Below, one piece after another: positions 9,043-20,121 of a stretch of 64,000 bases of DNA. The notes under the pieces are model-generated. The model saw only the letters and a list, made by a program, of their open reading frames with translations, was not told the origin of the DNA and ran no database searches. The stretch lies in assembly GCF_000143415.4 (NCBI RefSeq), contig NW_003314266.1, positions 2,103,139-2,167,138 of the forward strand. Reading direction: 5' to 3'. Position 1 is the first letter of the stretch. Each line of letters starts with the position of its first letter. The DNA comes from Selaginella moellendorffii. Lineage: Eukaryota; Streptophyta; Lycopodiopsida; Selaginellales; Selaginellaceae. The position numbers and the translations under genes were made by a program.

Positions 9043-10797
9043 CTAAGCTAAGAACTTGTTTGTAGCTAAAACAAGCTCTCTTGCTATACCTTTCTCATAC
9101 ATGGAATGGCCAGAATCTCCCACTGCGAGTATCACCAGTTTAAAACCTTTGCGAAAAGCTTCTCAAGCATACCGATTTTCAGCTCAGCCTCTGGCCACGC
9201 GCAGTGAAGGTCGACCGCATTCTGGAAAGACGAAGCTTCCTGTAAGAACTAGCAGAATGGGAAGGAAAGAATCGCGAATGACTCACAACAACGGGACAGA
9301 CAAAATCGTAGCGACCATGGATGATCACACAAGGAATGTGTCTGATCCTCCTTACTCCTTCCAAGAGCTGCTGGTCTTTCAGGAATCCGTTTCTCATCTG
9401 TGGATGTGTTAGCAATGAAACAAAGAAGAAGAGAAAGAGAAAAAAGGAGAAGAACTTACAGAGTAATGGCATTCTAGCCTTGCTTGAACAACTTGAGAAG
9501 GCATTTTTGCATCGCCGGTAGGAAGCCACTCAAGAGTTTGATGATCTACGAAAAAGAACATGCAATGGTCGTGAGAAACAATTCTTATCAGTGTTAGACT
9601 ACTAACTTGTTTTTTCTTCCGCGGTTAGGCTCAGGATCTAGCACGAAACATGAAAAGCCTGCAAGTATTAGAAGCAACAAAAAGATCAAACAGCCACGAA
9701 GGATTACAGCAATACTCTTACTTTTCCGGAAGGATTCGAGTATTGCTCTCCATTCCAAGCGAGCGATTGTTCTACTGAGAAGAAGCTAAGAGCCATCTCC
9801 CATGAAAACCAGGCCCGACTCTGGAAATACCAGTTATTTTAGAAGACGAAACGAGAGCTGGATTCTTACTGCTGATAGCTGGCGGGAGGGATCAGAGGAA
9901 GTCAATCTTTTGTAGAACGACGTCAAAACATCGTTTTGTTCGTCCGGCTCAAGAACTGACACGAAGTTCTTCCAAGAGAACGGGAAGATCGAGCTTGCAC
10001 CGCCCTGGTAAAGAAAAGTAAGGTGAAAAAAGAAAAGAAAAACTCTAAGCTCAAGTCCAAACTTTCACCTGTTTGTAGATCCAATCGATCTCCCTCTGGC
10101 GAAACAAGCACACTCCTCGCAATATAAGCGCATGGACAACTTGTGGATAAGCTTGTGCGTAGGCAAGTCCCAGCGTTGCACCCCAAGAACCACCAAGAAC
10201 AAGCCATCTTTCGATAAGAAAAAACAAAGAAAGAACGATTGAGTGACGAGATCCTTCTTGGAGAGTTGAAAGTAAAGAGAGAAAAGTTCCAAGATGACGA
10301 ACCTCTCGACGTTCAAATGCTTCCGTAGCTTCTCCAGATCATCCACAAGGTCCCAAGTCGTGTTCTCTTGGAGGCATCCTTTCGGCGTGGATTTGCCACA
10401 GCCTCTCTGATCAAGCAGCACAATGTGATAGCGCTGGGAATCGAAGAACTGTGCATGCCTTCGTGTGCATCCAGCTCCTGGACCTCCATGAAGAACTGCA
10501 AAAAAAATTTTTAAAAAAAAATCCACTTGAGAACTCACAGATTTCTACGCAAGTAAGACGCTCGATCGATCACCACTTACACACGGCTGATTGTCCGCAA
10601 CGATTTCCAAAAGTCTCATAGTAAATGGTGTGGAGCTCCGAGACTTTGAGGTAGCCATTAGAGATGCTGGAGCTGGGAGCAAACAAACTGGAAGAAACCG
10701 CGGCTCTACAAACAAAACGAAACATAAAAGACTTTGGGTCGATGGGTAGCAAACCTGGAGGATTGGAGCGACACATTTCTATGGTGGTGATGGACAT
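9043..10797 (-). CDS. PIP: Proline iminopeptidase (alpha/beta hydrolase, peptidase S33)
   Basis: Spliced gene of about eight exons. It removes N-terminal proline from peptides. Exon 1 (10797 down to about 10580) encodes a Ser/Arg-rich leader and 'GYLKVSELHTIYYETFG', suggesting a plastid form. The next exon has the oxyanion-hole motif 'HGGPGAGC' and 'DQRGCGKSTPKGC'. The next carries the nucleophile elbow GGSWGATL. Later exons hold 'DWIYKQ', 'IFPFSWKNFVSVLEPDEQNDV', 'WEMALSFF', 'ARLECHYS', then 'IIHGRYDFVCP' (catalytic Asp) and 'GDSGHSMYEKGIARELV' (catalytic His), ending with TAG at 9043. All joins I tested keep the frame, using short introns. One acceptor (before WLPTGDAK) has to be a weak GAG site. 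A damaged copy lies at 5626-6430. Conserved catalytic triad supports function. Confidence 0.88.
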
Positions 10798-10877
10798 AGC
10801 CGCCAGTGGAACCAAAGAACACCATCGCCATTCTTGGAAGAACTTAGGTCCTTCCTTTTGGAGCCAAAACGAGAAAA

Positions 10878-10902
10878 TGCGGTGAGCGTGGATCGAACAC
10901 GC

Positions 10903-10945
<43 letters not shown>

Positions 10946-10950
10946 CCCGC
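10878..10950 (-). tRNA. tRNA-Phe (GAA)
   Basis: A 73-nt cloverleaf on the minus strand. The acceptor stem is GCGGGGA paired with TCACCGC (one G-T-type irregularity is normal for this tRNA), followed by discriminator A. It has a D-arm with AGTTGGGAGAGC, an anticodon loop CTGAAGA with GAA, and a T-arm with GTTCGATCC. The sequence looks like a standard plant nuclear tRNA-Phe with no intron. It is transcribed in the same direction as the peptidase gene, whose start codon is only 80 bp downstream. Confidence 0.97.
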
Positions 10951-11075
10951 TTATCCGTAAAATTAAATCTTATTATCAGATTTAAGCACGATTTGTTCTT
11001 AAGCTAAACGAAAGGCGAAAAAAAATATATTCCCTTGATTCGTATCATCAAGCTCTTGTCTATGGCCGAAGAAGA

Positions 11076-14000
11076 TCAAACTGGGGACAGGAGCTGCGAT
11101 TGCGAGGATGACAGATCCCCAAAATCCGTGCTGCTCTCCTCCTTGTTCTTCCCGGGCCTGGCATCCCCCAGCATTTGCACAACATCCCGCATCGTCGGCC
11201 TGTCCACCGGGAGATCGCTCGTGCACAGCAGCGCCACTCTCAGCACCAGCATGATCTCCTGGAGCGGCAAATTCTCCTCCCGGATCCGCGAGTCGAGCAC
11301 CTCCAGCACCCCGTCCTTGGTCTGGATCTTCTTCCTCACCCATTGGACAATGTCCACTCCATCGCCAAACTCCGGCTCGATCGGCCGCCGCCCCGACACG
11401 AGCTCCAGCAGCACCACTCCAAAGCTGTAGATATCGCTCTTCTCGTTCACCTTGAGCGTGTAAGCATACTCTGCGAAAGTTCCCAAAAGTTCGTTAGAAC
11501 CGGACACTCAAGAACCCTAAAAAACCACCTCAAGAACCCTAAAAAACCGTCTCTCACCTGGGGCGATGTAGCCATAGGATCCGGCGATGGAGGACATGGA
11601 TTCCGATTTCCCCGAGTCCTGGAAGAGCTTGGCGAGGCCGAAATCCGCGACGCGCGCCTGGAACTCGGCGTCGAGGAGGATGTTGTTGGATTTGACGTCG
11701 CGGTGGACGATGAGCGGCGAGCAGTCGTGGTGGAGGTAGCACAGCCCATTGGCGGCCTGGAGCGCGATCTTGTAGCGCGTCGCCCAGTCGAGCATCACGG
11801 CGCCCTTGCTGGATCCATGGAGCGCCTCCCCGAGGCTGCCATTGGGCATGTATTCGTAGACGAGGACGTTGGTCTCCTTGTTGGAGCAAAACCCTAGGAG
11901 CTTGACGATGTTGCGGTGCCGGATCTTTCCCAGGGTCTGGACCTCGGCCGAGAATCCGTGATCGCTGTGGCTCATGGAGCCGCCGATCTTGCCGCGCGCT
12001 ACCCCTGCCGCGGCCGCGGGATTGAATCCCGAGAGCTTCTTCACCGCCACGATCTCGCCGGATGGCATCACGCCCTTGTAGACGATGCCCGATCCGCCGC
12101 GGCCGATGATGTTGTCCTCGTTGCTCAGGCATTCCAGGATGTGGGCGACGCTGAATCCCCCCAGCTTCTGGAACGCGGTGAGCTTCCAGGCCCCGGCGCC
12201 GCGCGATCGCGGGCGCAAGAACCCTAGCCGGCAGAGGTAGCGTCGGTACTTCCGGAAGAAGCAGCACACGCCCACCACCAGCACCAGCAGCGCCGCGGAG
12301 AAGAGCGCGCCGACGAGCCACGCCAGGAGCTCCGGATCGCTGCGCCCGCGCCCATGGCCGCCATAGCCGCGAGAATTAGGGTTCTTGGGGCACGGCCCCA
12401 GCGGCGCGCCACACAGCCCGAGATTCCCCACGTAGCTGCTGCGATTGAAGGCCTGATCCGTGGCCGGGATGGCGCCGCTGAGGCGATTGTAGGAGAAATC
12501 CACCGAGTTGAGGCTCTGGAGCAGCGCGATCCCCCGCGGGATCCCGCCCGAGAATGCGTTCCTGGAGAGGTTGAGCACGCCCAGCACCTCGAGCGCTTCC
12601 AGCGATCGCGGGATCTCGCCGGAGAGCTGGTTGACGCTGAGATCCAGCATTGTGAGCGAGCGGCAGCTGCCGATCTCTGGAGGAATCCCTCCCGAGAAGA
12701 AATTGTGAGTGAGATTGAGCTGGAGGAGCCATTGCATCCGCCCCAGCCCCGCCGGCACCGCGCCCGCGAGGCGATTGTAGGAGATCTGGAGCTCCTTGAG
12801 CATGGAGAGCGCTCCAATCCCCTCGGAGATCTCCCCCCGGAGAAGATTCTCGCTCAGATCGATCTTCTCGAGCTTGGGCGCGGCGAATTCCTCGTCGCCC
12901 ATGACCCCATCCAGCTTGTTCCTCATGAGCTCCACCATGTCGAGATTGGGCAGCGCGAACAGCCCCCGCGGGATCGCGCCCGAGAGGAGATTGTCGCCCA
13001 GCCGGACCTTCTCGAGACTAGCGCACGATCCCAGCCCCTCGGGGATGGATCCCGAGAGGCGATTTTGCTGGAGGATGAGCGTCGCTAGCTTCCCTCCCCG
13101 GCAGAGGCTGGATGGGACGCTCCCATTGAGCGCGTTCTTGGAGAGGTCGAGCATCCATAGCTGACCATTCCCGCCCAGGAACTCCGGGATGGCGCCCACG
13201 AATCCATTCCCCCAGAGGAAGAGCACCTCGAGATTGGGCATGTCGCCCACGAAGGAGGGGATCTCCCCGGAGAGATTGTTGCGGAAGAGATTCAAGAGCT
13301 TGAGCTCCTGGAGCTTCTCCAGGCTCGCGGGGATCCCTCCGGTGAGCTGGTTGCACGAGAGATCCAGCGATTGCAAGGCCCGGAGGCCGCCGATCGCGTC
13401 AGGGATGGATCCGGCGAGGGAATTGAGCTGGAGGAAGAGCGTGTCGAGGCGGCGGAGCCCCCCCAGCTCGATCGGGATGGAGCCATTGATGCCGGCGCTG
13501 GCGAGATCGAGGCGGCGGAGGCTCTTGAGCCGCCCAAACGATCGAGGGATTCCTCCGGAGAAGTGGTTGTAGTAGCCCAGGTAGAGCTGCTCGAGCGACT
13601 CGAGATCGCCCATCTCGGCCGGGATCTCGCCGCTAAGATCGTTGCCCGAGAGCGCGAGGTAGCGGAGGCTCTTGATGGATCCATACTCGCGCGGGATGGA
13701 GCCCGAGAAGAGGCTGCCACCCAAGTGGACGTGGGCGAGCAATGGCAGCGCCGAGAGGCCGATTGGCAGCGCGCCCGTGAAGTTGTTGTTGTAGGCGTCG
13801 AGGATCGCGAGCGATGGCGAGGCGGAGGAGAGATTGGCGGGGAAATCGCCGCTGAAGTTGCAGTGGGAGATGTTGAGGTAGCGGAGGAGCGGCAGCGCTC
13901 CCAAGAGCTCCGCCGGGAGGGCGCCGCCGAGATCGTTGACGTCGAGGGAGAGATTGGCGAGCGCGGAGAGGCGCGAGAGCGTGCCCGGCGCGATCGATCC

Positions 14001-14234
14001 CGAGAGGCTCATGTTGGAGAGCGTGAGAGAGGAGACGCGGTTCTGGGAGTCGCAAGTGATTCCTGTCCAGCGGCACGGCGTTGCGTCGGATTCGTTCCAA
14101 TCGCGCAGGTGGGTCGCTGGATCCTCGATTGAGGCCTTGAATGCCAGGAGTGATTGGCCATCCGGTGTCAATCCCTCTGCCGCGGTCGTGAAGAACACGA
14201 CGATCGCCAAGAACAGGGGAGTGATGGGCGTCAT
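11076..14234 (-). CDS. CLAVATA1/BAM-type leucine-rich repeat receptor kinase
   Basis: Two exons, 14234-11558 and 11470-11076, with an 87-nt intron (1023 codons). A signal peptide is followed by the LRR cap 'DWNESDATPCRWTGITCD' and about 20 plant-type LRRs, including the CLV1-typical 'YYNHFSGGIPRSFG' repeat. The second cap is 'NLGLCGAPLGPC'. A membrane span lies in 'LLAWLVGALFSAALLVLVVGV'. The kinase has GRGGSGIVYKG, VAVKKL, catalytic HRDVKSNNILLD (RD kinase), DFGLAKLF and the activation segment 'SSIAGSYGYIAP'; the intron interrupts right after it, as in CLV1/BAM genes. The family binds CLE peptides to control stem-cell number in meristems. The first in-frame ATG starts the signal peptide. The region to 16.7 kb upstream is free of genes, suggesting large regulatory DNA. 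Confidence 0.92.
11507..11550. repeat. 22-bp tandem duplication inside the CLV1-like intron
   Basis: Two copies of a 22-bp unit beginning CTCAAGAACCCTAA lie in the only intron (11471-11557). Each contains a telo-box-like AACCCTAA core. Copies differ only at the final bases. Confidence 0.8.
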
Positions 14235-16715
14235 CCCTGATTTGGCGATCGCGATGGGAATGGAATGTCGTTGATCTTGGGACGAGGAGAGCTAAGCTAG
14301 AGCTGGACAGTTCACCTGATTCGCGATGACGCGTCGCGCTCGCCCGCCATAGCCAGGAAGAATCAATCAAGCTATGGTGGCGATGATGAGCGCTGTGATG
14401 GAGGGGCAAATTCGGGGAATGGCAATGCTGCTCCCGGGCGAGTGTGCGTGATGGGGGGATCGATCTTTTGCGCCATTGGGTCCCTCACATTCGCTCCAAA
14501 TCATCACTTTGACGCCGCGCTGTGGCTCGCACACTGTGGACAAAAGATTTGGGGAAGAACAGAGTGTCGAGAGGAGGGAGAAAAAGATGGAAAAAAAAGT
14601 TCTTTTGTTTGTTGCTCGTCGTCTTTGTGTCAGATCACTGCTGAAAAGAGAGAGGGGCGAGCTGTGCGCGAATCATCCACGGATGCGCAGAATGACCCAG
14701 GGGAAAAAATCGCTAGAAAAAAAAGAAAAGGAAGGACCGAGAACTCCTCGCTACACAGCACTAATCCGTGAAAGCTATGGCGTGTCTGTTGGTCGGTCCC
14801 CAGCTCCAGCGGAAAAAAACTAAAAGAAAGCCCTCTTTCTCGATCGATCGATCGATCGATCTATCGATTGTTCGCTTCGTCGTCGTCCCCCTCTTTCTTT
14901 TGATTTCTAATCACCACCCGCACTAGCACACACACACTCTCGAGAAGAACAGTGAAAGGGCGCGAATCAATGCGGGGCCTGGCGGCTGCAAAGACGAGAT
15001 TCTAAGACCGCCCAATTCGACCCATCATCCCGATGCATCGACCAAAGCCGCCAGAGATCCAGCAATCCAGAGAAAAAAGATATGAAATCTCTCTCGCGCG
15101 CAATCGCAATCAGCTGGCGGCCGAGCTCTCAAGCTCCAGTGCTATGCCTAGGACTGAGACGAAAAGATGAGAAATTCGAGATTCGAGATTCCTCTTTTGG
15201 CCGCGACTCGCGAGGAAGAAGAGGAGAAGAAGAAGAAGAACCCTAGAAAGCTATGAGATGCGTACTCCTGACTGACACAAACAAATTCTGGCAGTCAAAG
15301 GGGAGAAATTACTCGCTGCGATCTCTCTGCGATCGCGCGCAACAATGTCGACTGCTAGACGACGCAGAGCTCACGGACAGTGAGAGCGATGTAGGCGATC
15401 GATCAAGTCACTGTGTTTCTTCGTTTTTCTTTTTCTCTTCTTTGGAGGTTTCGATCAATCGACAGCGCTGGGGATGAAAACAACCCCCCCCGACGCGAGC
15501 GTTTTTGAGCGTTTTTAATTCTCCTGGCCGAGCCAGCTCTTATCTTCTTCTTTTAGGGTTCTTGCCCGCCTTTTAGGGTTTACAACAATTTCACCTGGCA
15601 CATTTACTGCGCACTTCAATGTAGTAAAAACTGGCAGTGCTGTCCTTGTTGTTTGATTTACATGAAATTACTTTTGACTGCGCCCGTGCGACTTCTAAAA
15701 TCCCGCTTAAAACTTAACTCTATCTAATCCAAGGACGTAGCGTAGGTAGTAGGTACGGCGCGGGTGCATGCATGGGTACGTACGGGATACCCCACCTTCT
15801 ACGTCGCCGTCAACTTGAATGAAAAATATTTTGATCCTGGCCTGTGTTCGTATGATTTTAGGGCTTTGTGTCACTCTCGGAGAGTTCTTTGTCACCAGGG
15901 GGATTATTAAATCGCTCGCTCGCTGCTTAAAGAATCGAGACAAGGACGCTATAGCATATGACAAAGAGACAAACTCCTCCAAAAGATTATGCGATTCGAG
16001 GCATGTGATGAACACTCTCTGCTAAAATGGATCAAAACGCGAGGGCGATTGACAAAGATGAGCGAGCGTCTAGGCCTAGCAGACAATAAACAAGCCAAAG
16101 CGCTTGTTCGCAAATCGCGATCTCCAAACCTCGTGCTTTGGTCTAAGTTATCAACTTGGTCTAAACAAGACTTGCAGCCAGGGACTTTTTACGGAAGAGG
16201 TAAGCGCGATAAAACAAGGAAAACTTTACAGGATTGCGTAAGCCGGCGATGAGAGCAATGAGATGAGATGAGATGAGATGAGATTCACGTTGCCACGGCT
16301 CCCGTGACGCAAGCTCTTTGACCGCGATGAGTCCATTCAATCCCATTAAAAACACTTTAGGGCTTTCCTCCAGCGCGGCGTGTACGGTGATTCCGAGCAA
16401 AGTGTTGGAAACATGTCTTCGGAGGAATCTGCGTGCTGTCTTCCACTCAAAAAGCCAAGAACGCGAAATTATTCCAGATACTATAGCATATTCTAGTTCA
16501 GAGCATCTTTCTGTAATATGCTAATTTTTAAATTTTTATTCCAGGGCGGGAATTGAACCGAGAACTTGGAATGCCAGGTGTTGAATCTGCCGCGCTCGGT
16601 TTCATGCACGAATTGCCGCCACCTTCGCTGGTTTTTAGGTCTTTCACTTCTTCTTCGTCGATCCTTGGGTGGCGAAGCGAGAAGAAGGCGCGCGATTGGA
16701 GTGGATTGAGAGGAA
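14235..16715. other. Gene-free region between divergent CLV1-like gene and DNAAF1
   Basis: About 2.5 kb without a convincing coding frame. It contains an ATCG tetranucleotide repeat (about 14841-14869), several AGGGTTT telo-box cores around 15552-15587, and a GAGAT pentamer repeat (about 16257-16283). A sequence resembling the 3' half of a degenerate tRNA lies at about 16545-16600 on the minus strand. The part nearest 14234 is probably the 5' leader and promoter of the receptor gene. Confidence 0.5.
16257..16283. repeat. GAGAT pentanucleotide microsatellite
   Basis: About five perfect tandem copies of the pentamer GAGAT lie in intergenic DNA. Confidence 0.85.
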
Positions 16716-18406
16716 ATGCTGGATTCTTCCTCCTCTTCCGGGGGAGAGATCACCAAGGAATGGCTTCGCAAGCACTGCCGGAGATTAGGGCTCTATGTCA
16801 CGCCCTCTCTCAATGACAAGCTCTATCTCCACTACCAGGGCTTTGGAGAGATCAAGAACCTGGAAGAATACACTGTGAGCGATCTTTGTTTTCTTTGATT
16901 GCTACATTTTCATGGTTTTGCTTGTGTGCAAGCCAGGGACTGAAGATGCTGTTCCTCGAAGGGAATTTCTTTGAGTCTTTGGATGGTCTACAGCCACTGG
17001 CGGAATTACGATGCTTGTAGGTAGTCTCTCTAAAACTTCTAGTTTTCTCAGTTTCGATTTGAACGCGGAGAAAAAAAAAAAAAAACCTCTTTTCCAGGTA
17101 CGTCCAGAAGAATCAAATTGCTTGTATCAACCATCTCGAGGATCTTAAAATGCTGGACACCTTGGATCTCAGGTTGGTCGCTTCTTCTCTTCCACGAACT
17201 TCTCTTGTTTGAAGCTCTCGTTTTGCTCGATGATGCCGACAGTAACAACTGCTTGAAAACGCTCGAGAATCTCTCGGCTTGCCCGAGCCTCAAGGTCCTG
17301 CAAGTCTCAAACAACTATCTCAAGTCTGTGGAATCCATCGAGCACCTCAAAGACTGTACCTCGATATGGTAAGCATTGTCATCTCTTTCTTCCAGCTTGT
17401 GGTTGTGACCCTCGAGCTTGGAAAACTCCATGAAGCGTTCTCGACGTATCGTCCAACAAACTTGACGATGGAGAGGGAGTTTTGGGAGTTCTTAAAGCCA
17501 TGCCCGAGCTTACCGTGCTTTACTTATCCGGTAATCCATGCGTAACGAACCTGCAGCCCTATCGCAAGGTAAGTCCATGTTTTAAACTTGAGAGAAGCTT
17601 ACCACTTTGCTGTAGACTGTGATCTCGAGTCTTCCCAAGCTCAACCATCTGGATGATCGGCCAGTGTTTTGGGACGAGCGTCTTTGTGCCGAGGCTTGGT
17701 AAATGAGCTCGCTTGATCTTTATCTGCCCTGCCCTGTTGAGTTGTAAGACCACTGCAGGGCCAGAGGTGGATATCAAGCTGAGCAAGAGGAACGAGAGCG
17801 TGTTAAAGCTATAAGGAGCGAAATGGAGATAAAGCAACTGGAAAGTAAGTTTGTTTACCTGATGAAGAAGTTCTTTTGAGAGAGACTTGTGGCACAGGCA
17901 TGAGAAAGATAAGAAACGATGCTCTCGAAGAAAGAGCCCGGTTGGAAGCTGTGGAAGCGATGGAGGAGGAGGAGAGAAGTACCAAGGACGCGCAAGTTGA
18001 GGCATGCTTTCAAAGTCGGGAGTCTACCGCTGTAGCCGAGGAGGTCGAAGAGGAGCTGGAGACTTCTGGCTCCGAGTGTTTCACTCTGGACAGTGATACT
18101 GAGAACTACAACGACATCGAGCTTACACGATCAGACGAGCAGAGGCTTGGCTCGGATACTCCTGTGACAAACGAGGAGATGACAGAGACCAAGGAGGACG
18201 AACGAAAGGACAGTTCTGGGACGATAGAGAACCTTAGTCCAGAGACAAAAGAGGACGAACAGAAGATTTTCTCGAAGAAATCTCAGGACGAACGAGTGCT
18301 TAACTTGAACACAAGGGAAGACGAACACACGGTCAGTGAGACCAAAGAAGAGGACGAACAGAAGCTTAGCTCGGCAGCCGATGCAAAGGACAATAGTGTC
18401 TGTTAA
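16716..18406 (+). CDS. DNAAF1: Dynein axonemal assembly factor 1 (LRRC50/ODA7), flagellar
   Basis: Eight exons: 16716-16874, 16937-17016, 17098-17172, 17243-17368, 17436-17568, 17616-17698, 17759-17844 and 17898-18406. All joins stay in frame. The protein starts '[34 protein letters not shown]', the DNAAF1 N-terminal cap. SDS22-type LRRs follow ('[21 protein letters not shown]', '[11 protein letters not shown]'). The LRR cap is '[35 protein letters not shown]', highly diagnostic. A charged coiled-coil and an acidic C-terminus with repeated KEDEQK-like units follow. In Chlamydomonas (ODA7) and humans it acts in the cytoplasm to preassemble dynein arms. It implies motile sperm flagella in this plant. 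It converges with the DCN1-like gene, 141 bp apart. Confidence 0.9.
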
Positions 18407-18547
18407 AATTGAACGGACAAATGTAGAATCAGCAAAATTTCAGCCTCCCTAGAAACCACTCACAGAAACCACATGGCCATGTGATGCGAAAGCTATGGTA
18501 CAGGCGAGAGAGTTACTCACACGCTTATTACTCTTGTGAATCTTCTT

Positions 18548-19842
18548 TCACTTTGGAAGGTCATGGAGGAACTCGACGAACTCGTCAATCAGATATGGCC
18601 ATGCTCCCTCGGAGTCGTAGTTGGAAAGCGATGAATCAATCGACTGCCAGGGAAGATATCACGCAAATTAGTTTCACAGACTACAAAGCGCTTACTTTGG
18701 AGAACTCGAACAGCTGCGACCACGTATCTTTCGATATGGCCTTGTTGTGCTTAGCCTGCGATTCACATGTATAACTTAGTTTCTCAACCAAGGTTCGAAT
18801 TGTATACGTACTTGTAAAAACTGGCACCAAGGCTCTACCAGCGGCCAAGGATGCTCGTTAAACAGTAGGCGCCACATACCCAACGCCGTATCTAATGCAA
18901 GCGATTTTTGACCCTGAAAGATCCAGCATAAGCCCACTTGGACAAAAAGAAACACAAACCTTTTCCTTGGCCCAGTTGAATGCAAAGTTATAAATCTCTC
19001 GAAACTTGTCTGCAACCATGTAGAAAGCGTTTGCAATGAGAAAGCTAAACGCATGGTGAGGGTTAGAAAATCATACTAAGTGAGAAGGCCTACGTTCTTC
19101 TTTAAGCTCTGCCCGAAGGGACGGAAGAAGTGACTTTAGCTTATCGATGGAGTCCACCCTGAGCGAGACACCGACTTAGAACGATCATGATCATCGAAGG
19201 ATAGAAACCAAAAACTCACCCAAGAGATTGAAAGCCAGTGATGAACTCTTGCCTCGAAAACTCACACATTGTGGCCGCTCCCATATGCCACGAGATGACG
19301 AGCATCACAACATCTCCAGGGTCGACTTTGAGATCGTCACAGAAAGCCGAGATGCCATCGACCAAGATCATATCCGAGAAACGATCTGAAAGTTGGAAAA
19401 CAATGGATCGTCAAAGAAAAGAAAAGTTTTCCATCACCCCATACCTTTGTAACGCATGTAAAGCTCCTCTAAGTGCCGAGGATCCGCCATTGGCTTGGAC
19501 ACTGGCTGGTTCGTATAGAAGTACTCGAAAGCCCCTTCCAAGTTCCAATCGCTCGCCTTCAGTGCTGTCAAGGAGGCCTTCTCACTGCCATGGAAGAACA
19601 ACATCAACGAAGAACAAGAAGAAGATTCAAGCAAAACAAAAAAGAAAAGACAATCTCTACATACGTTGCTCCCGCGATTGACATGAACTGATGGACTTTG
19701 TCCCGCTGTGATCTCCCCAGCTTATGCTGAAAGAGCGCATCGATCAAGGAAATCGAAATTTGCGAAAGAAACCTAAATGGCGCTAGCATCGAATCGATGC
19801 GCCGCGCAAAGATTATGCTCGCAGTCGATAGAAACGTACCAT
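18548..19842 (-). CDS. DCN1-like protein (DCUN1D1 type), cullin neddylation E3
   Basis: About eight short exons. The first coding exon is only the ATG at 19842-19840, followed directly by GTACG. The next, 19726-19665, begins [20 protein letters not shown], the usual N-terminus of plant DCN1-like proteins (UBA-like domain). Exons 19584-19445 ([24 protein letters not shown]), 19385-19220 and 19158-19094 follow. Then come segments with '[25 protein letters not shown]' and 'PWCQFLQ', '[16 protein letters not shown]', and '[13 protein letters not shown]', ending at TGA 18548. These are the PONY/DCUN1 domain motifs that bind cullin and UBC12 to speed NEDD8 transfer. All joins tested are in frame and residues at the cullin-binding surface (Asp/Ala/Asp patch DEF-V-E, W) are present. 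Confidence 0.9.
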
Positions 19843-20121
19843 CTTCGTGGTCGCGCCGCCCAGCGCTAGGTCTCCCTCTCTCTCCTATCTCTCTCGCATT
19901 CCCTCGTACGAAGGAGCTATATACGCGAGTGTTATTTTCCCCTTCCTTGTATAATCAGGTTTGAACCCTAGACCTAAAGATCTTTATAAAACGAATATGC
20001 TTTAAACATGCTTTAAGCATATTCTTTGGATATAGGAAATCTTTGTCCGGTATTGAACCCCCGACGCCTGGGGAATAAAGACTTTGGCTATGGTAGACTA
20101 CCACAACGAACTGTCAAGGCG
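19843..20121. promoter_or_regulatory. Divergent promoter region between DCN1-like and adenylate kinase genes
   Basis: A 279-bp spacer between two divergent starts, with no canonical element that I can single out. It contains a tRNA-like stretch read on the minus strand (about 20040-20095, with GGGGGTTCAATACC resembling a B box), possibly an old SINE fragment in the 5' leader of the adenylate kinase gene. Confidence 0.35.

Noticed and set aside
12354-14132. Long plus-strand open frames across the CLV1-like gene
   Set aside because: They are antisense to a well-supported LRR receptor exon; GC-rich repetitive codons keep the other frames open.
14442-15480. Several 70-115-codon frames upstream of the CLV1-like gene
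   Set aside because: No domain, start context or conserved motif; more likely leader and promoter DNA.
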